A stretch of DNA of 64,000 bases from Bacteroides_D sp963543925 (GTDB taxonomy: Bacteria > Bacteroidota > Bacteroidia > Bacteroidales > CAJPTX01), in assembly GCA_963543925.1 (NCBI GenBank), contig CAUUCP010000002.1:1-64000 (forward strand), read 5' to 3'. Positions 1-9,474 of the stretch are shown piece by piece. Position numbers and translations under genes: made by a program. The notes beneath the pieces were generated by a model that was not told the DNA's origin, did not search any database, and worked only from the letters and a program-made list of their open reading frames with translations. How positions within the stretch are numbered: the first letter of the stretch is position 1; each line of letters opens with the position of its first letter.

Positions 1-30
1 ATTCAACACCAAGTTACTAAAAGTGGAGCT

Positions 31-89
31 TACACACTTTTTTAGGACAGTATCTACAGCTTCTTACATACTTTATCAGGACAGTATCC
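31..89 (+). repeat. Two tandem copies of the dispersed terminal motif
   Basis: ACTTTTTTAGGACAGTATC occurs at about 36-54, preceded by TACAC, and a diverged second copy (TTACATACTTTATCAGGACAGTATC) fills 64-88. The same motif recurs near 11.8, 27.2, 27.6, 51.5, 58.2 and 59.8 kb, always between genes. It resembles an insertion-sequence end, but no transposase is present. The left part of the element may lie outside the window. Confidence 0.6.
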
Positions 90-142
90 AGAGAACGTTA
101 GTTCCAAAACGAGCCTTGTAGATAATTAAATGGCGGATGCAA

Positions 143-177
143 AAAAGCCGCCCCTTTATTACATCAGAGCGGCTTTT
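143..177 (-). terminator. Terminator downstream of pfkA
   Basis: AAAAGCCGC at 143-151 pairs perfectly with GCGGCTTTT at 169-177 around a 17-nt loop. A/T runs on both sides could make it bidirectional. It lies 67 bp past the phosphofructokinase stop codon. Confidence 0.75.
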
Positions 178-243
178 CTGTATTTCTAGAAATAGAGAAC
201 GGAACGCTATTCCCCACAAGCAGCGAGTACTATACTCTAGAGG

Positions 244-1338
244 TTACTCTCCGAAGCTAATGCCAATGCCTCGCGCCGTGTTAATGAGGTCGCAACGTGG
301 GTCTACTAAGTTGGGTTGCATCACGGCCTCAATCAAAGGGACGGAAATTATATTGGGGTGACGATAAGCGACCATTTCTCCGAAACGTCCCTCAAGTACC
401 ATTTCAAAAGCCTTTACCCCAAACTGTGTCGCCAAGATACGGTCATACGCCACAGGGATTCCTCCCCGTTGCAAGTGTCCGAGGATCGTTTCTCGCATAT
501 CCGCCTCAAAGCCGATCGCCTTTAGGTCATGTACCAACTTGTGCGCTACCCCCCCAAGATGGATATTCTCGTAGCCCACCTCATGGTTCTCATTGGAAGT
601 CACTGTCCCATCCTTAGGCATAGCCCCTTCTGCGATCACGATAATGGCATGCCCCTTGCCTCGGCTAAAACGCTGATTGAGACGCTCTTTCACCTTATAG
701 ATATCATAAGGAATCTCTGGGATCAGACACACCTCTGCCCCACCCGCGATGGCAGCATGAAGGGCAATCCACCCCGCATTGCGCCCCATCACTTCCAGTA
801 CCAAGACGCGGTTGTGCGAGGCTGCCGTCGTCACTAACTTGTCTACCGCCTCAGTTGCTATCTGTACTGCCGTCTGAAAGCCAAAGGTAAAGTCCGTCGA
901 AGAGAGGTCGTTGTCTATGGTCTTAGGCACTCCGATGATATTCAGCCCCTTTTCATAAAGACGTTGGCTAATCCGTTGCGATCCATCCCCCCCGACACTA
1001 ATCACCGCATCGATCCCAAGGAACTGAAGCTTCCGGAGCATCTCATCGCTCCGGTCTACTGCCGTCCAAGAGCCATCGGGCTGTTTCACTGGCCAAGCGA
1101 AAGGACCGCCCTTATTGGTGGTACCTATGATTGTCCCCCCACGGACATGAATCCCCGAGACCGCCTGCTCATCCAAGATTCGGATCTCGGTGGGCTCACT
1201 CAGTACGCCATCAAAAGACTGTATTCCTCCGATGACCTCCCAACCTTGCTCCTGCGAGGCTCGCCGCACCACAGCCCGAATCACTGCATTCAAACCTGGG
1301 CAGTCACCCCCTCCCGTAGCTATCAATACTCGCTTCAT
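244..1338 (-). CDS. pfkA: 6-phosphofructokinase
   Basis: Phosphorylates fructose 6-phosphate to fructose 1,6-bisphosphate in cytosolic glycolysis. The 364-aa product begins MKRVLIATGGGDCPGLNAV; the frame stays open 29 codons further upstream, but the family N-terminus and the GGGDCPG nucleotide-binding loop fix the start at 1338. Family motifs are SVGGDGS (phosphoryl-donor site), VPKTIDNDL (catalytic Asp region), MGRNAGW and a C-terminal GHLQRGG substrate loop. GGDGS rather than GGDDS favours ATP as donor, although the length is also typical of the group III mixed-substrate enzymes, some of which use pyrophosphate. A small lipoprotein gene lies 96 bp upstream on the same strand, possibly co-transcribed. 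A strong hairpin follows the gene. The general function is secure; the phosphoryl donor is less certain. Confidence 0.92.
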   Translation of the reverse strand: MKRVLIATGGGDCPGLNAVIRAVVRRASQEQGWEVIGGIQSFDGVLSEPTEIRILDEQAVSGIHVRGGTIIGTTNKGGPFAWPVKQPDGSWTAVDRSDEMLRKLQFLGIDAVISVGGDGSQRISQRLYEKGLNIIGVPKTIDNDLSSTDFTFGFQTAVQIATEAVDKLVTTAASHNRVLVLEVMGRNAGWIALHAAIAGGAEVCLIPEIPYDIYKVKERLNQRFSRGKGHAIIVIAEGAMPKDGTVTSNENHEVGYENIHLGGVAHKLVHDLKAIGFEADMRETILGHLQRGGIPVAYDRILATQFGVKAFEMVLEGRFGEMVAYRHPNIISVPLIEAVMQPNLVDPRCDLINTARGIGISFGE

Positions 1339-1434
1339 TACAAGAGATTTAATTGACCAACAATACGAAAGCTCCTCAACACCCTTCCCCTTCGCCCTTG
1401 CACGGCACACGCCACAAGGGAACACTCCCTGCTA

Positions 1435-1569
1435 CTACTGCACACTCACCCGACGATATGCTGGACAAGGCGCCTTGCGCGTACTAGAACAAGAAACCAT
1501 CAACATCGAAGCTAGGAACACGGTCAAAAGAACTACCACAGCGACCACCTGTGCTTTACGCATTTTCAT
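1435..1569 (-). CDS. Small lipoprotein, 44 aa
   Basis: A short reading frame starting with overlapping ATGAAAATG encodes 44 residues. It has a charged N-terminus (MKMRKAQ), a hydrophobic stretch (VVAVVVLLTVFLASMLMV) and a lipobox ending in S-C at residues 26-27, followed by a short Cys-, Pro- and Arg-containing tail (SSTRKAPCPAYRR). This is the design of the tiny lipoproteins common in Bacteroidales. It probably matures to an 18-residue lipopeptide attached to the membrane. It lies just upstream of pfkA on the same strand. No function can be assigned, and expression is inferred only from the convincing signal and lipobox. Confidence 0.6.
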   Translation of the reverse strand: MKMRKAQVVAVVVLLTVFLASMLMVSCSSTRKAPCPAYRRVSVQ

Positions 1570-1701
1570 CACACTCGTATCGTTAAAAATTTGAAGCACG
1601 TTCAAGAATCAAGAGCACCCCACACCCAGAGTACTCCACTAGAGTAATACTATTTACCCCCCCTCTAGCTTCACAAAAGTACTCTTTTTTAGAAAAAAGA
1701 G

Positions 1702-1744
1702 AAGAGAAAAGAGGGAGAGAACCCTGTAAAGAGTCCCCTCCCTC
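1702..1744 (-). terminator. Terminator downstream of the first BspA-like gene
   Basis: On the minus strand GAGGGAG (1738-1744) pairs with CTCCCTC (1711-1717) and is followed by TTTTCTCTT. It lies 67 bp past the stop codon of the gene ending at 1811. The rest of 1570-1810 holds an A/T-rich hairpin at 1682-1701 and no gene that I can support. Confidence 0.5.
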
Positions 1745-1810
1745 AACCTTAAGTACCTAGTGACTTTTTGCTCGAAAAGAGAGTCTAAAGCCACAAGGCT
1801 CTCATTTCCA

Positions 1811-4800
1811 CTAACGCTTTACCACCTTGAAAGTCTTGGTAGCACCATTGGTCGCCGTCAGACGCAAGAGGTAAAGCCCTGCATTGAGATCCGAGGTTTC
1901 TACCAATGTTTCCGTTTCGAAGAGCGCACCTGCACGGAGCACAACACCCTGTACACTGATCAGTTCGTAACGACCTTCTACACCCGCTACACGCAACATG
2001 AAGGAGAACGGATTCGGAGCTACAACCACATTAGCGAAGACTGCATCTTCTACAGCGGTACCAGGATAGTAACCAGGAGCACCTCCGGGGTTAATACCAG
2101 GATTTTCTGGCTTCGCTGGCAATTCGTTCGGCTTAAGGCTAGATACCTTGTTGATAACCACAGTTGCATTCTGATAACCTACTGTGATCACATAGGTGTT
2201 GTTATCCTTTACTTCATACTTAGCACCCTCTACCATCAACTCTAGCGCTACGTTTTGTGAATTGGTTACCGTCAGGGTCACTTCCGTATTAGGAGCAAGC
2301 GCACTAAGCTCGGTAGGATTCGTCGTGAAGCCCATTCCCGTGTTATCTACCACATCAACTGCATAGGTTGGCGCAGCCTCATCATAGTCGATAGAGAAGG
2401 AAGCATCTCCAGCACCAAGACGGATAGCATACTGTTTGTTGTTAACAAGCGTGGTGAGTTCTGCACCACCCGTCACGGTTGCCTTGTAAACCTTGTCAAG
2501 AGGCTCAAGAACCGAAACAACTACTACGTCACCTTGGGTCAACCGATCTAATGGAGGCACGAAACCAGTGGAGCCAGGATAGAATGCCGAAACCACCTTT
2601 GTTGCGATCTTGATTTCTGGTTTCGCTGCAGCAGCAGAGAATTTAACATACTTGTCAATAGGATTGACATTGAAAACTACATGCGCGTCGCCATCACCGA
2701 TGGTCACTTTATAGCTTTGATTTGCACTTACTACATCCACTTTGCAGTTTTCAGACTCTACGTAGACAGAGTGTACTGCTGAGACTTTATCAGAATCAGT
2801 ATCTTTTTTCTTCTGTAGGTTTGTGATCTGAATAGTGGAATTATTGAGCGTTACTGTCACCTCATCGCCCTTCTTCAACTTACCCAATTCTTCCGTAGTG
2901 TACTCTACCATACCAGTCTTATAGTACTTATTGATGCTCACCCCATTCGCATTTTTAACCTCTGCCTTGAGGGTATAAGTCTTAGGCGCTTTTACCTCAC
3001 CATCCAAGGTAACGTTCTTAATGCCCATCAATACAGAATAGAGCTTGTGAGGAATAATTTCATTCAACACAGCACCAGAATTCTTATCAGCATCAGAGAG
3101 TTTCAAAACGCCGTTGAGCTCGATACCATCGTTAAATTCAACCAATATAGTTCCGCCTGGAGCGACAGCCATAGGTGTATAAGAAGCAACAGTTCCACCT
3201 AGCTTAGGATCTACCCCAACACTATATAGATCTTCTGCAGGCAATACCGTCAAATGAATCGTCTTTGTGATCTGTGGATAAGTGAAGGTCTTCAACGTGA
3301 TGGTAGCAAAACCAGGAGCCAAAGCTTTGAAGTCCCCATTCTGGTAAACCTTAGCAATTCCTTTTGGCTCGCAACTCCAATCTACTTGCTTGGAGAATGG
3401 CGAGGTACTTTCCATATCCAAAGCGATGTGATAATCTTCCGTTGCATTCGCACGAACCGTAATGTTATCATCGCCGAGGAGTTGGAACTTCGTCAGAGCA
3501 GGAACTACAACCACCTTGAAAGTAGCAGCCTTGACAGCAGGATCGTACGCGGAAACCATACGCACGGTGTACTCCCCTTCTTCAAAACCGAAGAGATCTA
3601 CCCGTACCTTTTCCTTTTCATCATACACGACACGACTCACCAGCTTATCTAACTTTTCTGCAGCATCATTTACAAGGTTGAGCGCAGGTACACGCTGATG
3701 CTCCTTCAGGTCATCAGGAGACAACGCTACTGGGAGTTCGAAATGTTCCCCCTTACGGAGATATACAACCGTCATCTCGGGAGTGAAGGCTATATTCTTT
3801 TCCTCAATCGCCTTGAAACCAAAAGAGAGTTCATAGTCTGGAACGATCACCTCACCAGTTTTCTCATCTACTTTACGCTTCACAATAAAGGATACCTTAC
3901 CTTCCACTTCGTCGGTAGCATTCAGGGTAAGGATGAACTTAGTACCATCGAAAATATGAGTGCACGTCACCTTAGCTTTATCTTTCTCAGGAACATTGCA
4001 TTTCACTTCAGAATTAATCTGAGAAGCATTCTTCGCAAATTGACCACGTGGGGTAACCGTTATCACTTTATCCGTTCCTTTGTAGATATAATAGAACGAC
4101 TTTTCTACTTCCAAGAACGAATTGTTAGAAGAAATTACTTGTTCCGCCTTATCTGAACTGATCGTCCACTTCTTTTCTACCACAAGCTTCTTGCGTGCAT
4201 CGAAGGCTTCTTTCTTATACTCGATGTTTGCTTTCGCAATCAACTTGAGGTCTGTACAGATATTTTCCTGCGCTCCCCATGCGATGAGCGTTTTGGTGTA
4301 GTTCTCTGAATTCAAATTTGTATTCGACAAATCAAGAGCTGCTACACGACGCAACTTCCAAGCCCCTAATGTTTGATTGAAGCTCGATGCCCCATTGAAC
4401 ACATTAGCAAACGAAGTCACGTTCTCTACATTCAAATTTTCGATAGGTTGATTGAAGAGCTTACATCCAGAGAGGAATTCACTCAAATTCTTCACGTTGT
4501 TCGTTTCCCAAGTATTGATGGGTTGGTTGAACTTTTCACAACCCTTGAACATAGCAGACATATTCACTGCAGCAGCGGGCTTCCAACCGATCAAGGGTTT
4601 GTTGTACTCCTTACAACCCTCAAACATATTGCTGAAATCTTCTACAGCCTCTACGTTCCAAGAATTAATGAGTTGATTGAAGGTCTCGCAACCCTTGAAC
4701 ATCCCACTCATATTCTTCACCTTGGCAACGTCCCATTTATTGAGAGGAGTGTTGAAATTCTTGCAACCATCGAACATATGACTCATGTTCTTAACATTCG

Positions 4801-6154
4801 AAACATTCCAAGAAGAGATGTCGCTATTGAATGCAGCGCAACCTTCGAACATATAGGAACAATCCTCTACCTCGTCCATAACAGGAATACCAGCTTCCTT
4901 AGCGATGGCCACATTCGCACCAGCAAACATGCGGTTCATGGTCTTCCACTTCACATCACCCCACTGCTTGATAGTGAAGGGATGACCTACCTCGTTCCCC
5001 TTGAAAGCGAAAACCCCCTTAGGTTCAACAACAATCTCATAAACCTTACCAGCCGTTGGAGCAATCGCTAAGACATCAGTAGAGGAAGTTACAGTCACAC
5101 CCGACTTTACAAAATGGTGCTCCGAAACATTTTCCAAGTTCTTGCAAGAGATCTTCATACCACGACCATAAACTGGAATCTTGATTGGACTTGCACTGGT
5201 CGCTACAACGTGCATAATGAAGGGATTTGTTACCGTAGCATCAGATTCACCGTAGTCACCACTGATCTTCCACCCATTAGTTTCGATGAGAGTGGTACGT
5301 GCCTTGAGAGCACCACCATAGTAGCACCCAATAGCACTGAGTTCTACATCCTTCAATCCCATTACCACCCAGCACTGGAGTGCATAGGCATAGTTTTTAT
5401 CAGAGATACCGCTATTGGAGATACCAATCTTCTTCACGTTACGAAGCTTCCAAAGACCAAGATTTGCATTGAACGCCGTAGCACCAGTGAATGTGTTTTC
5501 CATAGACACCACATTCCCTACGCGACCTGCCCACTTTTTAAGCTCATACCCAAATGCCTTGGCGTTCATGAACATACCGCTCATGTCGTTTACGCCCTGC
5601 ACTTGCCAACCTGCAAGATCCTGATTAAAAGCCTCAGCATTCTTAAAGGTGTTACGCATATTGCGTACATGCGTAACATCCCAACCAGCGACCTTAGGAT
5701 CATTAAATTTCTTGCAATCTTGGAACGTCCCCTCCATACTCCAGCACTCAGAAAGATCTGGGCTACCAGCTGCAAAGAAACCTGCTACGTCCGACCCAGC
5801 AAACGCATATTCGAGGGTCTGCCACTTTGTATCTCCCCACTGCAACACGTTTACAATATTCTTACTATCTGGGTTTGCAGCAAAACCATAGATATCCTTT
5901 GAGTCAATCTGAATATCAAATTCGACACCCTCCTTGACGAGTGCTAGCTTCTGCCCAAAAGAGTAAATCGTAATTTCCTGCTTATACTCTGCCTCTGTAG
6001 CAGGTTTCCACTTAACTGTCAATGGATACTGTTTAGGAACAATCCCTAGGCTGACGCCAGTCCCCTTTACCCTCATCTGGAACTGCGCCCAACCACACTG
6101 TGCTAGCAAAAGGAGCAGCACTGTACATAGCAACGTCTGGCTTTTTATTCGCAT
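1811..6154 (-). CDS. BspA-type (DUF285) repeat surface protein with T9SS sorting domain
   Basis: A predicted secreted surface protein of 1447 aa. Residues 1-24 are a signal peptide ending CGWAQ. Two blocks of 25-26-residue BspA/DUF285 repeats follow, at about 107-255 and 395-615, with the recurring pattern NMSxMFxGCxxFNxxLxxW. The middle (about 640-1330) looks like Ig-like and Big2-type beta domains (e.g. DFKALAPGFATITLKTF). The last 70 residues, from VVVAPNPFSFMLRV to KTFKVVKR, are a type A T9SS C-terminal sorting domain, so the protein should cross the outer membrane by T9SS and be anchored or released. BspA-family proteins are known as adhesins, so adhesion is an inference. It is related in plan to the protein at 15428-21163. 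A TAACTTTG promoter box lies 33 bp upstream. Confidence 0.88.
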   Translation of the reverse strand: MRIKSQTLLCTVLLLLLAQCGWAQFQMRVKGTGVSLGIVPKQYPLTVKWKPATEAEYKQEITIYSFGQKLALVKEGVEFDIQIDSKDIYGFAANPDSKNIVNVLQWGDTKWQTLEYAFAGSDVAGFFAAGSPDLSECWSMEGTFQDCKKFNDPKVAGWDVTHVRNMRNTFKNAEAFNQDLAGWQVQGVNDMSGMFMNAKAFGYELKKWAGRVGNVVSMENTFTGATAFNANLGLWKLRNVKKIGISNSGISDKNYAYALQCWVVMGLKDVELSAIGCYYGGALKARTTLIETNGWKISGDYGESDATVTNPFIMHVVATSASPIKIPVYGRGMKISCKNLENVSEHHFVKSGVTVTSSTDVLAIAPTAGKVYEIVVEPKGVFAFKGNEVGHPFTIKQWGDVKWKTMNRMFAGANVAIAKEAGIPVMDEVEDCSYMFEGCAAFNSDISSWNVSNVKNMSHMFDGCKNFNTPLNKWDVAKVKNMSGMFKGCETFNQLINSWNVEAVEDFSNMFEGCKEYNKPLIGWKPAAAVNMSAMFKGCEKFNQPINTWETNNVKNLSEFLSGCKLFNQPIENLNVENVTSFANVFNGASSFNQTLGAWKLRRVAALDLSNTNLNSENYTKTLIAWGAQENICTDLKLIAKANIEYKKEAFDARKKLVVEKKWTISSDKAEQVISSNNSFLEVEKSFYYIYKGTDKVITVTPRGQFAKNASQINSEVKCNVPEKDKAKVTCTHIFDGTKFILTLNATDEVEGKVSFIVKRKVDEKTGEVIVPDYELSFGFKAIEEKNIAFTPEMTVVYLRKGEHFELPVALSPDDLKEHQRVPALNLVNDAAEKLDKLVSRVVYDEKEKVRVDLFGFEEGEYTVRMVSAYDPAVKAATFKVVVVPALTKFQLLGDDNITVRANATEDYHIALDMESTSPFSKQVDWSCEPKGIAKVYQNGDFKALAPGFATITLKTFTYPQITKTIHLTVLPAEDLYSVGVDPKLGGTVASYTPMAVAPGGTILVEFNDGIELNGVLKLSDADKNSGAVLNEIIPHKLYSVLMGIKNVTLDGEVKAPKTYTLKAEVKNANGVSINKYYKTGMVEYTTEELGKLKKGDEVTVTLNNSTIQITNLQKKKDTDSDKVSAVHSVYVESENCKVDVVSANQSYKVTIGDGDAHVVFNVNPIDKYVKFSAAAAKPEIKIATKVVSAFYPGSTGFVPPLDRLTQGDVVVVSVLEPLDKVYKATVTGGAELTTLVNNKQYAIRLGAGDASFSIDYDEAAPTYAVDVVDNTGMGFTTNPTELSALAPNTEVTLTVTNSQNVALELMVEGAKYEVKDNNTYVITVGYQNATVVINKVSSLKPNELPAKPENPGINPGGAPGYYPGTAVEDAVFANVVVAPNPFSFMLRVAGVEGRYELISVQGVVLRAGALFETETLVETSDLNAGLYLLRLTATNGATKTFKVVKR

Positions 6155-6186
6155 GATCGTCTTTTTTGTTTTGTGTATTGAACGTG

Positions 6187-6194
6187 CAAAGTTA
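6187..6194 (-). promoter_or_regulatory. Bacteroidetes -7 box for the first BspA-like gene
   Basis: TAACTTTG on the minus strand matches the Bacteroidetes TAnnTTTG -7 consensus, 33 bp before the ATG at 6154. A TTTG lies too close (12 nt) to be a canonical -33 box. I see no gene in the remaining upstream stretch, 6195-6504. Confidence 0.5.
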
Positions 6195-6504
6195 GTAAAT
6201 AGTTAACAAACGAAAAAACGGTTCGTCCTTACCCCGCTAAAGTTTTTTCGCTGAAAAAGAAGACCTCCCTTTCAGGCAACGAATCCGATTGTCTCTAAAA
6301 GCAAATTCCTTCATTATCAACCCATTTGAGTAGCAAAAGCTGTTCTCTTTCCTAACGGGAGTCCCATCCCCTTATACAAACGCTACTTGCAAGAAGAGGG
6401 GGAATTATCTTTGAAAATAGTTGATTATCCGTACACTACGCCTAGCATCATAACCGCTAGCCCCTCCCCACTTTCCCACTTGCAATTTTCTCCTCAATCG
6501 CAAG

Positions 6505-6544
6505 GATAAAAAAGAGCGGAACTCCACTTTTCTGGGAATTCCGC
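6505..6544 (-). terminator. Terminator downstream of FTCD
   Basis: On the minus strand GCGGAA (6539-6544) pairs with TTCCGC (6516-6521), extended by an inner TCC/GGA, and is followed by TCTTTTTT. It lies 25 bp after the FTCD stop codon. Confidence 0.75.
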
Positions 6545-6568
6545 ACCTTATCACTTGACAATCAGTCG

Positions 6569-8263
6569 TTACTTATCGATCTTTGTATCTGCCATCGCCA
6601 AGATCTTCGCTTCTCTTTCCTCTGCCGCCTTGCAGAGTTTTTCTCCCAAGGCGATAAATTCTTGTACACGAGCCTTATCTTCCAATCCCGCGGCATTGAT
6701 GCGTACGTTCAAGAATGCTCCTCGCACTCCGGCACGCGCGGCCAATGCGCCGACCGCAGCGTCGGTTACCGAGTTAGGATTGCCGATTTCGGCCATGGCC
6801 TCTGCCACTTCCATGGAGTCGTAGCAGAGCTGCATCACTCGTGCAGGCACCTCGGTGGCATAAAGCGTCGCAGCCTGAATAGCTTCCTTGCGCGCAGCCT
6901 TCTCTGCATCGCTTCCCTTGGGCATCCCGAGTGCATCCATGATCTTGTTAAATGCGTTGGTGTCCTCGTCTATCAGGTGTACCAACTGCTCTTGGTAATG
7001 CTTTCCCTTTTCAGCCCAGTCAGAAAATTCCTTCCAACGCTCGTCCCATCCTGGTTTGTGTGCCGAGAGGTTTGCCACCATCGTTCCCAAGGCAACCCCC
7101 ATAGCCCCCATGGTGGCAGAGATACTCCCTCCGCCAGGAGCAGGCGATTCGGAAGCCGTTTCCTCCACAAAGCCTTTTACCGTAAGATCTACGAGCTTCT
7201 TCTTCGAATCATCTTCTAGGATATACTCGATAATCTTTTTCTTGGGATCGAAGGGATAAAGTTCATCTAATCCCATCGATTTGACAGCGATTTTTATAAT
7301 CTCTTCGTCGGAAATCCCTGTGGAACGTTCCTGCTTTTCCAAGAAATAACGTCCAGCGTCAAGCATGGCCTTGAGGGGGAGTACCCCCACGAGTTCCGAT
7401 CCTGTGACACGCACTCCGCGCGCGTCGGCCTTTTTCACACACTCCTCAAATGCCACGTGGAGTGGTGTAATGTCGATATTGGTAAGGTTAATCGACACCT
7501 GTGCGATCCCGAACTCCTCGATATACCATCCGATGGCCTTGCAGGCTTTCAGAGAACCAGGCTGCATGATCACCTTTCCGTTGGCGTCGAGCTTTTTCTT
7601 CCCCGTGATCGGATTTCCCTCGCGTACTGGACGCCCTTTTTCTCTGATATCGAAAGCGATAGCATTGGCACGTCGCGTAGATGTGCTATTGAGGTTGACG
7701 TTGTAAGCGACCAAGAAGTTTCGTGCCCCCACGGCCGTCGCGCCTGATTTTGCATTGAAAGCAGCAGGTCCGAAATCTGGCTTCCACTCCTCTGAGGTCA
7801 CACGCTGTGGCAAAGCCTCATACTCCCCAGCACGGCATGCCGCGAGGTTACGACGTTCGGGCTTGAAAGCGGCATTTTCATAGCAGTAGACGGAGATGCC
7901 CAATTCGTCGCCGATGCGCTTAGCCAGCTTTCTGGCATACTCGACCGTCTCCTCCATCGAGATATTGGCTACGGGGACCAGCGGACAAACGTCCGTAGCC
8001 CCGAAACGAGGATGGGCACCATGGTGCTTACTCATATCGATCAATTCGGCGGCACGCTTGACTGCTCTGAAGGCAGCCTCACAGACTTCGTCGGGCGTCC
8101 CTACCATCGTGACCACGGTACGGTTGGTCGCTTTCCCTGGATCTACATCGATGAGGCGCACGCCCTCTACAGTTTGTATTTCGGCGGTGATTTGGTTAAT
8201 CACATTCATGTCGCGCCCTTCGCTGAAATTCGGGACGCACTCTATTAGTTTCTGTACTGCCAT
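6569..8263 (-). CDS. ftcD: Bifunctional glutamate formimidoyltransferase / formimidoyl-THF cyclodeaminase
   Basis: Catalyses the last steps of histidine degradation. It transfers the formimidoyl group from formimidoyl-glutamate to tetrahydrofolate, giving glutamate, then deaminates the product to methenyl-THF. The 564-aa protein starts MAVQKLIECVPNFSEGRD, the typical formiminotransferase N-terminus. The two formiminotransferase subdomains occupy about 1-300 (HHGAHPRFGATDVCPLVP is a strong family match). The cyclodeaminase domain lies at about 355-560 and has the ESPAPGGGSISA glycine-rich loop. Length agrees with the fused enzyme. It stands alone here; hutI is 26 kb away, and hutH and hutU are not in the window. 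A TAACTTTG promoter box lies upstream and a good terminator downstream. Confidence 0.95.
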   Translation of the reverse strand: MAVQKLIECVPNFSEGRDMNVINQITAEIQTVEGVRLIDVDPGKATNRTVVTMVGTPDEVCEAAFRAVKRAAELIDMSKHHGAHPRFGATDVCPLVPVANISMEETVEYARKLAKRIGDELGISVYCYENAAFKPERRNLAACRAGEYEALPQRVTSEEWKPDFGPAAFNAKSGATAVGARNFLVAYNVNLNSTSTRRANAIAFDIREKGRPVREGNPITGKKKLDANGKVIMQPGSLKACKAIGWYIEEFGIAQVSINLTNIDITPLHVAFEECVKKADARGVRVTGSELVGVLPLKAMLDAGRYFLEKQERSTGISDEEIIKIAVKSMGLDELYPFDPKKKIIEYILEDDSKKKLVDLTVKGFVEETASESPAPGGGSISATMGAMGVALGTMVANLSAHKPGWDERWKEFSDWAEKGKHYQEQLVHLIDEDTNAFNKIMDALGMPKGSDAEKAARKEAIQAATLYATEVPARVMQLCYDSMEVAEAMAEIGNPNSVTDAAVGALAARAGVRGAFLNVRINAAGLEDKARVQEFIALGEKLCKAAEEREAKILAMADTKIDK

Positions 8264-8288
8264 TGTAACGCACTAGTTAAAATGTCCA

Positions 8289-8296
8289 CAAAGTTA
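8289..8296 (-). promoter_or_regulatory. Bacteroidetes -7 box for FTCD
   Basis: TAACTTTG on the minus strand, 26 bp before the FTCD start codon, matches TAnnTTTG. No clear -33 TTG is seen. I see nothing else in the upstream stretch to 8477. Confidence 0.5.
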
Positions 8297-8470
8297 ATGA
8301 GAAAAAGCGGGGGAGAATATAGTTCCGCAACAAGCCGATCGGGGTATAAAGGTACGGTGTGTACAAGCAAAAATATACGTAGAGAGGCGTGTCTTTCGTA
8401 CCATTCCGTCCCTATTGAGAATCAATACATTATATTACCGCCATCCCCTATTGTCCACTCCGCTATACAT

Positions 8471-8512
8471 AAGAAAAGCAACCCCCTCCTGTGATATTCA
8501 GGAAGGGGCTGC
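8471..8512 (-). terminator. Terminator of the lipoprotein/outer-membrane barrel operon
   Basis: On the minus strand AGCCCCTTCCTG pairs with CAGGAGGGGGTT around a 7-nt loop and is followed by GCTTTTCTT. It lies 29 bp past the stop codon of the gene ending at 8541. Confidence 0.7.
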
Positions 8513-8540
8513 GCAATTACACTATTCGTGTTTTTTGGGT

Positions 8541-9428
8541 CTAGAAATGGAACATCAAATAGAAGTTACCAAAACCTGTACCAGCGAGATGCCCTGCTGA
8601 ACCAGCAAGCCCCCCACCAGCGCTTGGGTTAGTACCAAAACGGAAGAAGGATTTTTCAGGCTTATCTTCATGTTCCTCGATCACATACCGTGTTCCGACC
8701 ATTTTTTCCGTCTTCTTCAGAGAACGTGTACCAAAACCACCATAGAGCGACAACCCTACTTCAAAACCGATGCAGGCACGAGACATAAAATAGTACTCAG
8801 CCCCTGCAAACGCCATCACCCCAAGTTTATGCTCGCCCGACTTCTGGTTACTAATCGTACGCTCAGCCGGCGTTCCATCTAGAATACCAGAAACCTTCGG
8901 CACAGGATTAAACTCCGTCATCTTATTACCATAGTAGTAAAATTCAGAGCTGCTTTTGTAAGTATAGCCCAGATCTGCACCATAGAAACCACGCAAACGC
9001 CCCTGTCCACGGAACTGTTGCGCGCCTACAGCAAACCCCCACTCATTTTTATAGCTTACCTTCTTATCTTCTACCTTGTCCTGTGACAATGGGTTCTTGA
9101 CAAGAGCATCCTGATCCTCAATAAACTTTCTTTCAATCGTCTTATTGTCTTGCGGGTTAAGACGCAGGTGCGCACGCACGGCGAGATCATCTGCCAAGAA
9201 ATAACGTCCGTGCAAAGTATAGTCCTGCTTAGCCCAGCGGGAATCCGATTGCTGACTAACAGTTCCGTTAAACATATTCCCGACAAAATCGAGAATAGGG
9301 CTTGCCTCGATACCGACTGCGATATCTCCCGCCTTGGGGAGCTCTATATTACTCTGCCCCTCCTGCGCACTCACGACCGTAGACATGGCAGCCAGTGCGG
9401 AAAAGAGGAGGATACCTAACTTTCTCAT
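8541..9428 (-). CDS. Outer-membrane beta-barrel protein
   Basis: 295 aa with a signal peptide (MRKLGILLFSALAAMSTVVSAQ). The body alternates short aromatic-rich beta strands (YTLHGRYFLADDLAVRAHLRL, GFYGADLGYTY, LGVMAFAGAEYYF) with polar loops. It ends in FGNFYLMFHF, where a terminal aromatic residue is the usual Bam-complex recognition signal. The opening KAGDIAVGIEASPILDFVGNMFNG resembles a Bacteroidales family of small barrels of unknown function. It is the second gene of a two-gene unit, 46 bp after a lipoprotein gene, and is followed by a terminator. A barrel paired with a lipoprotein suggests a complex, but no substrate can be assigned. Confidence 0.8.
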   Translation of the reverse strand: MRKLGILLFSALAAMSTVVSAQEGQSNIELPKAGDIAVGIEASPILDFVGNMFNGTVSQQSDSRWAKQDYTLHGRYFLADDLAVRAHLRLNPQDNKTIERKFIEDQDALVKNPLSQDKVEDKKVSYKNEWGFAVGAQQFRGQGRLRGFYGADLGYTYKSSSEFYYYGNKMTEFNPVPKVSGILDGTPAERTISNQKSGEHKLGVMAFAGAEYYFMSRACIGFEVGLSLYGGFGTRSLKKTEKMVGTRYVIEEHEDKPEKSFFRFGTNPSAGGGLAGSAGHLAGTGFGNFYLMFHF

Positions 9429-9474
9429 GAAAGAAACTCCTTTCTATAATTAGTACGTGAACTAAGGGACGGGA

